From: an uncultured Prevotellaceae bacterium
GTDB taxonomy: Bacteria > Bacteroidota > Bacteroidia > Bacteroidales > Bacteroidaceae
Direction: 5' to 3'
DNA length: 64,000 nucleotides
NCBI GenBank assembly: GCA_900321425.1
Contig: ONWA01000009.1
Span: 29,571 to 93,570, forward strand
This document shows, piece after piece, positions 1 to 10,100 of the stretch. Position 1 is the stretch's first letter; the number at the start of each line of letters is the position of its first letter. The notes under the pieces were generated by a model that was given only the letters and a program-made list of their open reading frames with translations, had not been told where the DNA came from and searched no databases. The position numbers and the translations under genes were made by a program.

Positions 1-582
1 AACGCCTGGGACGTGAGAGGCGGCAACCCACCGGCTCACACCACCACCCTACCGTTCACACGCTGTCTGGCGGGTCCTACCGACTTCACACCTGCCATCT
101 TCAACTTCTCCGAGGTGGTGAAGGGTACACACCCACACTCCACACTCGCCAAACAACTGGGTGAGTTTGTGGTCATCTACAGTCCTCTGCAGATGGCTGC
201 CGATGCCATCGAGAACTACGAGGGACAGCCTGCGCTGACCTTCATCGAGAGCTGTCCGACAACCTGGAGCCGTACCCTCGTGCCCCACGGTGAGATCGGT
301 AAGTATGTGACGGTGGCACGCAAGGAGCGTGGCGGCGACAACTGGTTCGTGGGAAGCATCACCAACGAGGAGGCACGTGAGCTCACACTGGCACTCGACT
401 TCCTCGACAAGGACGCACGCTATCGTGCCGTCATCTACGAGGACGGCCCTGATGCCGACTACGAGACCAACCCCTACCCGATGACCATCCGACAGGTGGA
501 GGTAGACTGCAACAGTAGCCTGCGTCTCCGTCTGGCACGCAGTGGTGGGGCTGCCATCCGAATAGAGAAACTAACACATTGA
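1..582 (+). CDS. GH97 glycoside hydrolase (alpha-glucosidase-like), C-terminal part
   Basis: The reading frame is open from base 1, so the gene starts outside the window and only about 193 residues are seen. The run N-P-P-A-H-T-T-T-L-P-F-T-R followed by G-P-T-D-F-T-P is typical of the GH97 catalytic-domain end (SusB-like alpha-glucosidases or alpha-galactosidases). After it comes a C-terminal beta-sandwich with W-F-V-G-S-I-T-N-E-E-A-R. These enzymes act in the periplasm on oligosaccharides taken up by Sus systems. The next gene, 33 bp downstream, encodes a secreted protein with starch-binding modules, so the two are probably co-transcribed at the end of a starch-use locus. Retaining versus inverting type cannot be told because the catalytic residues are outside the window. 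Confidence 0.85.
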   Translation, partial: NAWDVRGGNPPAHTTTLPFTRCLAGPTDFTPAIFNFSEVVKGTHPHSTLAKQLGEFVVIYSPLQMAADAIENYEGQPALTFIESCPTTWSRTLVPHGEIGKYVTVARKERGGDNWFVGSITNEEARELTLALDFLDKDARYRAVIYEDGPDADYETNPYPMTIRQVEVDCNSSLRLRLARSGGAAIRIEKLTH

Positions 583-615
583 TATATATAGTAACCATTA
601 ACTAAAAAAGACATC

Positions 616-3600
616 ATGAAAAAAGTTTTATTTCTGATTCTGATGGCTGTAGGCCTCATCCAGATGGCCAAAGCCGATGAGAAGGGATTCGTGTTGACGC
701 CAACCAACAACACGGTCACGGAGAACTTCGATGGGATGTGGGACGCAACCCAACAAACCGCTACATTAACGATGCCATCAGGTTGGCGCATCGATCGCCA
801 ACTGAGCGCCCCACGCATGGTGGGAGCCTACAGCAGTGGCGCTACCTCCGTCATGTACGAAGGTGGTGTCAGTCTGGCTTCCAACGCAAAGAACGGCACT
901 TGGAACTTCGGTTCCAGTGCCACCCCATCCGACCGTTCTGTCGGTGGTCTCTCCACGACTGTCGATGGTGGTACGCGTTGCGTGAGTGTGATGACACAGC
1001 TCACCAACGGAGGTACGGAGCCCATCAACCAGCTCACCATCAGCTACGATATCGAAAAGTATCGTAAGGGTGACAACCCTGAGGGCTTCACCGTACAGAT
1101 GTACTACTCTAACGATGGTACGACATGGGTGAAGGCGGGCGACGACTTCAAGACCGACTTCGCCAAGGACGATGCCACCGCTGGTGCAGCTGTCGTGCCA
1201 ATCTCTACGACATCCGTCAGTGCCAAACAGCTGACGCTGACAACGTCAACCGCAGTGGCTGTGGGCAGTTCCATCTATCTGGCTTGGAACATCACCGTGA
1301 GCGGCGGCACATCACCCAACAAGGCGATGGGTCTGGCACTCGACAACATCAGCATCGCAGCAGCCTTTGGTGCCCCACAGGCTGATCCTGAGCCCATCCA
1401 CCCACCATTCGTCGCATCAGGCATCTACCTGCGTGGCGAAGTCAACGGCTGGGGAGCTACCACCGAATGGGAGTTCTCGAAGGAGAGCGACGACACCTAC
1501 GTACTCTACGACAAGCAGATGTCGGGTGCCTTCAAGGTGGCCGATGCCAGCTGGAGCAGTACCTGCAACTACGGTTCCAACGGCTCAGCCATCATGAACG
1601 ATACCCCCTATGCGCTGGTGCTGGGAACAAACGACAACATCAGCTGTGGCGAGAACTTCGACTGCCAGCGCATCGTGCTGACCATCAACGACACGGGGGC
1701 TACGCTGCTGCTGGAGAGCAAACAGGTAGACCCAGGCGAGCCTTCCGTCCTCACGAAGGTAGTGCTGATGCCTGCCAATACCACCCTCGTACCTAAGGTA
1801 CCTGAGAAGGTGAAGATTCTCTCGCTGAACAACAGTCTGATTCACTATAGCGACCAGCCGGCGATGTTCAACACCATCGCTGCCGCCATGGGCAAGGATG
1901 CCACATGGACGAAGCACACCCTACTGGGTAAGTCGCTGAAAACCCACTGGGACGAGGGTGACGGACTGGCCGAGGACGGTAATCCGAGTGCGAAGATGCT
2001 CGTACGCACAGAGGCATGGTCGCACATCATCCTCCAGGAGCAGAGCAGTCTGCCTCGCACCAATATCGAGCAGTTCCGCAGCAATATCAAACAGTGGGTG
2101 GATTATATCCGCGAATACTGTCCGAACCCCAACGCCGTCATTATCATGCCAATGAACTGGGCGTACAGCGGCGACTGGGCGAACTTCACCGCCTTCAACA
2201 AGAAATTCTATGATAACTACCTGAACGTAGCGCGTGAGATGGGTGTCACCATCTGTCCTGTGGGCGTAGCCTACCAGCAGGTGTTCAACGACAAGGGCAG
2301 CGAGGGTATCGCTCCTTGGTTCCTCGACGATCGTCATCCTACTGATATGTCGGCCTATATGGCGGCTTGTATGGAGTATGGACTCATCTTCGGTGAGGAT
2401 CCTACCACCATCACCACCCATCCTACTACCATCACCGACAGTCAGGCTGCAGAGATGCGTGCCTACGCAGCGGGTGCCCTGAACAGCTTCACGAACATCG
2501 TGGATCACACAGCAGGCAAGGTACGTTATCAGGCAGTGGCCTTCGACCAGTATGACAAGGAGATGGAAGGACCGACTGATTTCGCCTATAGCGTCACGGG
2601 CGGTGGCACACTCGACGCCAGTCATGTGTTTACTAGCAACGGCACAGAGGACGAGTATCAAGTGAAGGCCGACAACGCACAGTATAATACTGTTGCCAAC
2701 CTCAAGGTGGCTCATGCCTTGACGGAGGTCATCACCTTCCCCGCCATCGAACTGAATGGCGACAAGCTGTCGGCGGAGGAGAACTTCAACGCGATGGGCA
2801 CAGCGGCTGATGCCACACTGCCTGTTGCTTGGCGCATCGACCGTCAGACATCGGCACCTCGTACGTTGGGCCGCTATGATGCTGCACAGGACAAGACGAT
2901 GTATGCCGGTGGTGTCAGTCTGCCATCAAACGCAAAGAACGGCATCTGGAACTTCGGCGACAACAGCGAAGCCGACCGTGCCTTGGGAGGTATCAGCACA
3001 GGAGTAGCCGACGGTACCCGTTGCGTAAACGTCTATACCCACCTGATGAATACAGGAAAGAAGGACTTGGTGAATCTCGCCATCAGCTACGACGTGGAGA
3101 AATACCGCAAGGGTAACAACGCTGCCGGCTTCACCGTACAGATGTACTACTCTGTCGACGGTCGCAACTGGACATCGGCGGGCGACGACTTCAAGACAAC
3201 CTTCGAGCCCGATGCCGCTACGGAGGGCTATGCCACCGTACCTGGTGACACGAAGGCCGTGAGTGCCGTCCTCGACACGAAGATGGAGCCAGGCGTCGAC
3301 TTCTACCTGGCATGGAATATCACCGTCACCTCAGGCACCAATGCCGCTGGTGCCATGGCGCTGGCCATCGATAACTTCAAGATTTCTGCTGAACTGGAAC
3401 CCGTACCCACTGCCAAGCACTATATCTACGTCATCGACGAGACAGGCTACCCCACCCTGGGACTCTATGCCTATGCCGACGGTCTGCTTAAACTCTTCGG
3501 AGAATGGCCTGGTGAGAGAAGTGTCGACGAGAAGGTTATCGGCGGCGAGACTTATAAGGTATTCCTCCTGGATGCGGAGAGTGGCACACACAACCTCATC

Positions 3601-3849
3601 TTCAACAACTGGAACAACGGTCTGCAGCTGCCCGACTATACCATCACCGCCAATCGCGACTACTACTTCCGTGTTACCAGCACTACCGTCACTGAGGTGA
3701 CTCCTACCGCCATCCACTCAATCACCCAGCAGGATAAGGTAAGCAGTCCCTTCGTCTACGACCTCCAAGGCCGTAAGGTAGGCACCACCAACACCTCCCT
3801 GCCCAAGGGCATCTATATCAAGAACGGCAAGAAGTATCTGGTACGCTGA
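616..3849 (+). CDS. Large secreted protein: SGNH/DUF4886-like hydrolase domain between two duplicated sandwich domains, with starch-binding modules
   Basis: 1077 aa with a signal peptide (MKKVLFLILMAVGLIQMAKA). About residues 30-250 and 713-928 are two copies of the same domain (shared W-R-I-D-R-Q, S-N-A-K-N-G-x-W-N-F-G and V-E-K-Y-R-K-G type motifs). Residues 262-368 look like a SusE/F-type starch-binding domain. Residues 397-593 are SGNH/DUF4886-like: S-L-N-N-S near the start takes the place of the usual G-N-S block, and D-D-R-H-P-T supplies the late Asp/His block. Residues 934-1028 resemble a CBM26-type starch-binding module (G-E-W-P-G). The last 35 residues (Y-D-L-Q-G-R-K-V, then K-G-I-Y-I-K-N-G-K-K) match a C-terminal segment common in Prevotella secreted proteins. 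Likely an outer-surface or secreted carbohydrate-active esterase. The substrate is unknown. Confidence 0.75.
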   Translation: MKKVLFLILMAVGLIQMAKADEKGFVLTPTNNTVTENFDGMWDATQQTATLTMPSGWRIDRQLSAPRMVGAYSSGATSVMYEGGVSLASNAKNGTWNFGSSATPSDRSVGGLSTTVDGGTRCVSVMTQLTNGGTEPINQLTISYDIEKYRKGDNPEGFTVQMYYSNDGTTWVKAGDDFKTDFAKDDATAGAAVVPISTTSVSAKQLTLTTSTAVAVGSSIYLAWNITVSGGTSPNKAMGLALDNISIAAAFGAPQADPEPIHPPFVASGIYLRGEVNGWGATTEWEFSKESDDTYVLYDKQMSGAFKVADASWSSTCNYGSNGSAIMNDTPYALVLGTNDNISCGENFDCQRIVLTINDTGATLLLESKQVDPGEPSVLTKVVLMPANTTLVPKVPEKVKILSLNNSLIHYSDQPAMFNTIAAAMGKDATWTKHTLLGKSLKTHWDEGDGLAEDGNPSAKMLVRTEAWSHIILQEQSSLPRTNIEQFRSNIKQWVDYIREYCPNPNAVIIMPMNWAYSGDWANFTAFNKKFYDNYLNVAREMGVTICPVGVAYQQVFNDKGSEGIAPWFLDDRHPTDMSAYMAACMEYGLIFGEDPTTITTHPTTITDSQAAEMRAYAAGALNSFTNIVDHTAGKVRYQAVAFDQYDKEMEGPTDFAYSVTGGGTLDASHVFTSNGTEDEYQVKADNAQYNTVANLKVAHALTEVITFPAIELNGDKLSAEENFNAMGTAADATLPVAWRIDRQTSAPRTLGRYDAAQDKTMYAGGVSLPSNAKNGIWNFGDNSEADRALGGISTGVADGTRCVNVYTHLMNTGKKDLVNLAISYDVEKYRKGNNAAGFTVQMYYSVDGRNWTSAGDDFKTTFEPDAATEGYATVPGDTKAVSAVLDTKMEPGVDFYLAWNITVTSGTNAAGAMALAIDNFKISAELEPVPTAKHYIYVIDETGYPTLGLYAYADGLLKLFGEWPGERSVDEKVIGGETYKVFLLDAESGTHNLIFNNWNNGLQLPDYTITANRDYYFRVTSTTVTEVTPTAIHSITQQDKVSSPFVYDLQGRKVGTTNTSLPKGIYIKNGKKYLVR

Positions 3850-3902
3850 TAGCAGGTTGCTTCATCAAGAGAACCTGATCACAGGTTGACAACCACACAA
3901 CA

Positions 3903-3928
3903 AAGGGGCGCCCATCAGGACGCCCCTT
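3903..3928. terminator. Bidirectional rho-independent terminator
   Basis: An 8-bp stem (AAGGGGCG / CGCCCCTT) with a 10-nt loop lies between the convergent genes ending at 3849 (+) and 3953 (-). A T-run follows on the + strand a little downstream (3942-3946). Confidence 0.7.
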
Positions 3929-3952
3929 CGCTATATCAATCCTTTTTGATTG

Positions 3953-5851
3953 TTATTCTTTGTTCTTCGCATCGATGGCCTTGATCTTCTCGCGCACAAG
4001 GTTCAGATCATCTTTGAGCTTCTGCACCTTGCGGTTCATCTCGTCAATCAGGCTGTTGCCTTTCTTGGAAGAGGCGTTCAAGAAACCGAGGTTGTTCTCG
4101 TAGGTCTGCACCTCCTGCTTGATGGCATCATACTGACGAAGCAGACGGGCACGCTCGTTGTCGATGGCATTCTCGCCACGCTCAGCCAAATTCTTGAGGT
4201 TGTCCTTGAACTTGTTGAGACGGCGCTTTGCTACCCCGATATTCAGTTCCTTATAGATACGGTCGAGCACCTCGTGATACTCCTTGTACACCTTGTCCTT
4301 CTCCTTGAAGGGCACATGACCGATGGCCTGGTACTCGTCGACCAGCAGGTGCAGTTTCTCCTGAAGGTCGTCGCCGGTATCCTGCAGGAGCGCCTTGAGC
4401 TGTTCGATGACGGCACGTTTCTTCTCGAGGTTCTCATGCTCCTCGCCACGCTGTCCGGCAGTAGCCTCGTTGCGTGCCTCGAAGAAATGGTTGCAGGCAC
4501 CCATAAACTCCTCCCACAGCTGGTCGCCCAGTTTCTTGGGCACCACACCGATGGTCTTCCACTCCTTCTGCAGGGCAATGAGCTTATCGCCAGTGGAGCG
4601 CCACTCGGTAGAGTCCTTGAGGGCGTTGGCCTTCTCGATAAGCGCACGTTTCTTGTCGGCATTCTCCTTGAAGGTATCCTTGAGGTTCTTGAAATACTCT
4701 GCCTTACGGGCGAAGAAACTGTCGCAGGCGGCACGGAAGCGCTCAAAGATCTTCACGTTCATCTTCTGTGGAGCGAAACCGATGGTCTTCCACTCCGACT
4801 GGATATCGATGATCTCCTTGGTATGTTTCTCCCAGTCGGCACCACCCTTGTTCTCCTCGGCAGCGATAGCCTCTACCTTCTCGCAGAGCGCCGTCTTACG
4901 GGTGAGGTTCTCCTCCTCCTTGGCACGGATATCGTCGAAATGCTGCTGATGGCGCTTGTTGATGACAGACGAGGCCGTCTTGAAACGGTTCCATATCTCC
5001 TCACGCAGTTCCTTGGCCACAGGACCGATCTCACGGAACTCCTGATGGAGCTTCTGTAACTGGTGGAAGGCGCTGATAATATCCGTCTCATCGGCCAGCT
5101 TCTCGGCAGCCTCGCAGAGACGGGTCTTCAACTCTAGGTTCTTCTTGAAATCGTACTCACGTGCCTCGCTGTTGAGCTTCAGCAGGTCGTAGAACTGCTC
5201 GACATACAACTGGTAGTTACGCCACAGCTCGTTGGCCTTCTCTGCTGGCACGTTCTTGATCTCTTTCCATTCCTCCTGGAGAGTCTTGAATTCCTTGAAG
5301 GATTTATTGGCCTCCTCGGGTGAGGTGACCATCGCCTTGATCTTCTCAATGATATCTAGCTTCTTTTTGAGGTTGGCCTCCTTCTCTGCCTCCATCTCCT
5401 TGAACACCTGGGCACGACGCTCCTTGATGAGTCCCATCTCCGCCTTAAAAGCGCTCTCCTGCTCATCAGGCAGAATCTGGTAGGCCTCAGGATCGCCACC
5501 ATTGTCGATGTAGAGCTTGAGGGCAGCCTCGCGCTCAGCGATATGGAGCTTGTAGAAGGTAGTCTTCAGGTAGTCGACCTCGTCCTTCTGCGGCATCTCC
5601 TCACCGTGGGCCAGTTCCTTCACACGCTCGAGCACCTCCTGCTTGGAGGTATACACCTTACGCTCAGGAGTCGCTGCCTCGGTTGTCGGCACCTCTGGAG
5701 CCTCAGCCGTCGCTGCTGTCTCCTCCTCCGTTTGTTCGTTTACTACTTCAGGAGCTTCAGCATCCTGTTTCACCTCTTCAGCTGGAGTATCCACCACGGG
5801 AGTGTTCTCGTTCTTCTCCAACTCTAAAGCCTTGTCTTGAGAGTCCATCAT
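3953..5851 (-). CDS. DUF349 domain-containing protein
   Basis: 632 aa, acidic N-terminal tail of about 100 residues rich in E, A and T, followed by five or more tandem DUF349 repeats of about 70 residues. Each repeat carries an L-x-x-E-W-K-x-I-G-x-V/A-P pattern, and the repeats are strongly helical and charged. No signal peptide or membrane segment, so cytoplasmic. DUF349 proteins are widespread in Bacteroidetes and their biochemical role is not established. Two adjacent ATG codons (5851 and 5848) are possible starts. A -7 type element TAAGTTTG (5914-5921, minus strand) lies about 63 bp upstream. No operon partner: corA downstream has its own promoter. Confidence 0.85.
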   Translation of the reverse strand: MMDSQDKALELEKNENTPVVDTPAEEVKQDAEAPEVVNEQTEEETAATAEAPEVPTTEAATPERKVYTSKQEVLERVKELAHGEEMPQKDEVDYLKTTFYKLHIAEREAALKLYIDNGGDPEAYQILPDEQESAFKAEMGLIKERRAQVFKEMEAEKEANLKKKLDIIEKIKAMVTSPEEANKSFKEFKTLQEEWKEIKNVPAEKANELWRNYQLYVEQFYDLLKLNSEAREYDFKKNLELKTRLCEAAEKLADETDIISAFHQLQKLHQEFREIGPVAKELREEIWNRFKTASSVINKRHQQHFDDIRAKEEENLTRKTALCEKVEAIAAEENKGGADWEKHTKEIIDIQSEWKTIGFAPQKMNVKIFERFRAACDSFFARKAEYFKNLKDTFKENADKKRALIEKANALKDSTEWRSTGDKLIALQKEWKTIGVVPKKLGDQLWEEFMGACNHFFEARNEATAGQRGEEHENLEKKRAVIEQLKALLQDTGDDLQEKLHLLVDEYQAIGHVPFKEKDKVYKEYHEVLDRIYKELNIGVAKRRLNKFKDNLKNLAERGENAIDNERARLLRQYDAIKQEVQTYENNLGFLNASSKKGNSLIDEMNRKVQKLKDDLNLVREKIKAIDAKNKE

Positions 5852-5974
5852 TTAACTTGATTAGTTATTGATTTTAGTACTACGATGCTAGGCACCGTCA
5901 ATAGATTAGGCGACAAACTTAGTAAAAAATACTGAATCTACCTAATTTTTTGGTTATTTTTTTTTATTTGATGC

Positions 5975-6901
5975 TTAAACGAGCCGTTTGTGACGGAAAA
6001 TCCACCAGCAAAGGAAGGATACACCCACCGACAAGATGATGGCAAAGATGAAGCCCCACGAGCTGTTCTCCATGCCGTTGATGAGGTTCATGCCGAAGAG
6101 TGAGGCGATGAGTGTGGGGAACATCATGATGATGGTGACGGACGTCAGCGTACGCATCACCGTATTCATGTTGTTGTTGATAATACTCTGATAGGTATCC
6201 ATCGTCGACTCCAAGATGTTGGAGTAGATATTCGCCGTCTCGCGTGCCTGCGACATCTCGATGTTTACATCCTCGATGAGGTCGGCATCCAACTCGTCGA
6301 TCTGCAACTTGAACTTCAGTTTCGAGAGCAGCGTCTCATTACCACGAATGGAAGTGACGAAATAGGTCAGCGAGTCCTGCAGGCGCGACAGACCGATGAG
6401 CGACTCGTTGTTCACCTCACGATCGAGGTTGCGCTTGGCTTTCTCAATCAGCATATTGATCTGCTTGAGGCGTTTCAGATACCATACGGCAGAGCTGAGG
6501 AACAGACGGAAGATCATATCGACATAGTCGGTGAATCCCTCGTTACGACGCTGCTGGAAGGAGACAAAGTCGATCATCATATTCGTCTCGTAATAGCACA
6601 CCGTGATGGTGACATCGCGCTTATGGATGATACCCAAAGGCACAGTGGTATAGGGGGTACGGCTGCGCACCTCCTTGACGTAGGGAATACGGAGGATGAT
6701 GAGCATCCATCCGTCGTCGTACTCATAACGCGCACGCTCGTCGGTATCGCTGATGTCCGACAGGAAATAGTCGGGGATATTGAACTGCTCTTCCAGCATC
6801 TGCTGGTCTTCTTCGGTTGGACACGTCATCTGTATCCAACAATTGGGCTGCCACTCCTGAATGGGGTTCAGACCGCCTTGGGTATTCCAGTATGTCTTCA
6901 T
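5975..6901 (-). CDS. corA: CorA-family magnesium/cobalt transporter
   Basis: 308 aa, the usual CorA length. The N-terminal cytosolic funnel domain ends in a long helix, and two C-terminal membrane segments carry the signature G-M-N motif (F-G-M-N-L, near residue 270) at the pore mouth. The final R-H-K-R is the basic cytosolic tail. CorA forms a pentameric inner-membrane channel for Mg2+ (and Co2+/Ni2+), gated by intracellular Mg2+. The gene has its own promoter (7057-7088) and a leader of about 150 nt with a short upstream ORF and alternative hairpins, suggesting post-transcriptional control. Family assignment is secure; the transported ion is inferred. Confidence 0.9.
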   Translation of the reverse strand: MKTYWNTQGGLNPIQEWQPNCWIQMTCPTEEDQQMLEEQFNIPDYFLSDISDTDERARYEYDDGWMLIILRIPYVKEVRSRTPYTTVPLGIIHKRDVTITVCYYETNMMIDFVSFQQRRNEGFTDYVDMIFRLFLSSAVWYLKRLKQINMLIEKAKRNLDREVNNESLIGLSRLQDSLTYFVTSIRGNETLLSKLKFKLQIDELDADLIEDVNIEMSQARETANIYSNILESTMDTYQSIINNNMNTVMRTLTSVTIIMMFPTLIASLFGMNLINGMENSSWGFIFAIILSVGVSFLCWWIFRHKRLV

Positions 6902-7050
6902 TTTGCTAATCCGTGTTTAATGCACTGTTCATGCATAATCCATAAAACTCGAGGCAAGAGGATTAGCGGTCTTGCCTACTATCCTCCGGCCTAACACTTG
7001 TAACTATTCGCCGGGTAATCGTCCATTTTTTTTTTGAATTTTTTGTTTAT
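6902..7050 (-). promoter_or_regulatory. corA 5' leader with mutually exclusive hairpins
   Basis: Between the predicted transcription start (about 7050) and the corA ATG (6901) lies a structured leader. One hairpin pairs GGCAAGA with TCTTGCC (6953-6959 / 6970-6976). A competing stem pairs GAGGAT with ATCCTC just upstream and uses two of the same bases, so both cannot form together. A short ORF (6991-7026) precedes them. The architecture resembles an attenuator or riboswitch; no known metal-sensing motif was recognised by eye. Confidence 0.45.
6991..7026 (-). CDS. Short upstream ORF in corA leader (11 aa)
   Basis: Encodes MDDYPANSYKC and then stops. It starts about 25 nt after the predicted transcription start and ends just before the hairpins of the corA leader. 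It is too short to judge by composition. Its position between promoter and alternative hairpins is what suggests a leader peptide; there is no clear ribosome-binding site. Confidence 0.3.
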   Translation of the reverse strand: MDDYPANSYKC

Positions 7051-7056
7051 CGGTTG

Positions 7057-7088
7057 CAAAGATAAATAAAAAACGCAGATTCGCCAAA
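7057..7088 (-). promoter_or_regulatory. Bacteroidetes promoter for corA
   Basis: Minus strand reads TTTG-N20-TATCTTTG, an exact match to the Bacteroidetes primary-sigma consensus. It overlaps the NRPS terminator hairpin, so the upstream operon ends and corA transcription begins within the same 50 bp. Confidence 0.75.
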
Positions 7089-7100
7089 CAAATCTGCGTT
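7065..7100 (-). terminator. Rho-independent terminator of the NRPS operon
   Basis: A 10-bp perfect stem AACGCAGATT / AATCTGCGTT (7072-7100) with a 9-nt loop, followed on the minus strand by TTTTTTATT. It lies 54 bp past the NRPS stop codon. A T-run on the other side makes it potentially bidirectional. Confidence 0.85.
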
Positions 7101-7154
7101 TTTTTCTATCTCTGAGAGGATTTACACTCTCTGCAGAATCATTCCACTGAGCCT

Positions 7155-10100
7155 TTACTCGAAGAAGTAGAAGCCAGCAATCACCTGGAAGAAGCGGTCG
7201 ACATAATCCCATGAGGTTGGCGACCACTGGAAGCCCATACGATACAGCACTTGCATGGTGTAGTCGTTGACCTCCTGTACTGAGAGCGCCTCCTGTCCAT
7301 GGGTCAGGTCGCTATACGCCACGATACTCTGCAGGCGCTCGGCCTTCTGAGGATCGGCGGTCACCTCGTCGAGCGTCTTCAGATACTCGTCCATCTCTAC
7401 CATCCGCACAGGTGTACCCACAGAAGCCAACTCGCCAAGGACATCGCCCAGGAACACGTTGTGGTTGTTGTAGGGATGGAACATACAACACTCACGTGGT
7501 GTGGTGGACAACAGTCGGATGGCATGCGCCACCTCGTTGATGGGCGAGAACTCCACAGGATCGGTAAAGCTACTGTAAGGACAGCAGCCCAACAGGCTAT
7601 AGGCACGCATCCTACCAGCGAAGCTGTTGGTACGGAAGTTCACCTGGAACTCACCATCGGTACTGCGGGCGGCAAGGTTGCCCACTCGCATCACCTTACC
7701 CACGAGTCCCTTCGTGGCAACGGCATCGAGGACGATACGCTCAGAGATGTACTTCGAGAGCGTATATTGGTTGCCCAGATACTGGTTCTTGAACAGCTGC
7801 TGCTCAGTGAGGAAGGCAGCTTCGGCCGACTCGCCATGCGTCAGGAAACCACCAACGCTGACGGTAGACACCTGAATCAGTTTGGCGCCCGTCTTCAGAC
7901 AGAGGTCCACACAACGCTGCGTACCGTCGATATTCACGCGCTCGATATCGTTATCCTTAGAGAAGTGTTTCACGATAGCGGCACAGTTGATAACGGTGGT
8001 CAGGTCAGCATCGCCACAGATGGCGCAGAGGTCGTCCGTAACATCGCCTTTGATCACACGCAGACGACCACTCTCGAAGAGATCATTGAAGGAAGAAGCG
8101 AAATAGTAATACAGGAGCGTCTGCAGACGTTTCTGTGCTCCCTCCTGACTCTCAGAACGTACCAGACAGGTGATCGTCGTGGCGTCGGAGTTGATGAGTT
8201 CATACACCAGGTGGATACCTAGGAATCCTGTGGCACCCGTCAGTAGCACATGACCTAACGCGAGGGGTGTTCCCTGCATGAAGGCATCCAACGTACCACC
8301 TGTCAGCACCTTGTCGATAGCGGTATAGTCGAAGTCCTTCACCTCCGACTCCAGCGTACCACTCGTCTCAGCCTGTCCGCCATTCAACAGCGTGGCAATC
8401 TGTCGAGGTGTAGGATTATCGAAAACATCGCCATAGGCTAGATGGTGTCCGATCTTATCCACATCGATGATCAGACGAGTGACAACGAGTGACGTACCAC
8501 CCAATTCGAAGAAGTCATCAGTAGCACCTACACGTTCCACTTGCAGGATGTTCGCGAAGATCTCACAGAGCTGTTTCTCCAGTTCGCCTGTTGGTGCCAC
8601 ATATTCCGTGGTGACAGACAGTTCAGGTTCAGGCAGTGCCTTCATATCGGTCTTGCCACTGGGGGTGGTAGGCATCTTGTCGAGTTGTAGGTAGGCCGTA
8701 GGAACCATATACTGTGTCAGACTCTTACCAATCTCCACCTTCAACTCGTCGATGTCTACGGGATGGTTAGCGGTGAAGTATGCACAGAGATGTTCCTTAC
8801 CGTTAATCTTACGGATCATCACTACCACCTGTCCGATACCCTCCTGTTGGGCAATCACACTCTCAATCTCTCCCAGTTCGATACGTAATCCGCGCAGCTT
8901 TACCTGGTTGTCGGTACGTCCCAGGATGCTGACGTAGCCGTGGTCGTCCCAACGCGCATAGTCGCCTGAGCGATACAACGTAGGATCGAGCGTATCGCCA
9001 GTGTCAAACGGATTGGGGATGAAAGCCTCACGGGTCTTGTCTGGCAGATTGTTATATCCCAAACCTACCTGTGCGCCACCAATCAGCAGTTCGCCAACGA
9101 CACCCACCGGCAGACGGTTCATATCGGCATCAACGATGTATTCTGTGACATTCACCAACGGACGACCGATGGTAACGTGGTCTTCGTGAGTCACCTCGTG
9201 ACTGTTGCTCTCCACCGTCGTCTCAGTAGGACCGAAACTGTTGAAGAGATGACCCTTCATGGTCTTTTGCAGTTCACGCAACTGACTGTCGGAGAATTTC
9301 TCGCCACCTAGCTCGATGATGCGGCAACCAGCGAGTGCCTGACGGAAGACATCCGACTCGTAGAGCTGCATCAGACGAGAGGGCGTGCCCTGGAACATAC
9401 CCACGTGGTTCTCAATCATAAACTGAGCCAGCAGGATGGGGTCATTGGTCATCTCGTCGCTGGCTAATGCCAGAGTGAGACCGTTGTATAAGGGGATACC
9501 GATTTCCTCGACAGAGGCGTCGAAGGAGATGGTAGCCAGTCCGAGGATACACTCCACCTCCTGCATCACCGTCCAGTTGCGAAAGTTGAGCGGATGGGCA
9601 AAGAGCTCGTTACAGATACCACTATGATGGAGCATCACACCCTTAGGACGCCCTGTAGAGCCTGATGTATAGATAATGTATGCAAGATCACTACCTTCTT
9701 GTGGGATGGCAGGGTTGGATGTCTTCTCGCATTGCAGCAGCTCCTCGATGTTAAGGGCTTTCTCCAACACCTTGACACTTCCCTCGCCTGCCTGCGTCTT
9801 CAGGTTCGCCAGGTTCTCATCGTCCGTAACGATATAGGCCGCCTCGCTATCCTCAAGGATCAATTTGATACGGTCAGCAGGATAGTGCGGATCGCAGGGG
9901 ATATACGCTGCACCAGCTTTCATGATACCAAACATCGTAAAGATCAGGCGACTGGTACGCGGCAGTAACATCGCCACACGATCACCCCGTTTCACACCAT
10001 GTGCGATGAGGGCATGAGCCACACGGTTCATCTCCGCATTCACCTGACGGAAGGTAAACGTTCCGTCGCAAGCCACCAGCGCTTTGGCATCGGGCTTCTG

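Noticed and set aside
1921-2715. 264-codon open frame on the - strand
   Set aside because: Antisense to the secreted SGNH protein, no family features, no promoter or ribosome site.
3950-5059. Long open frame (369 codons) on the + strand
   Set aside because: It is the antisense shadow of the DUF349 gene; composition is Leu/Val/Glu-rich nonsense mirrored from Lys/Glu codons, with no start context.
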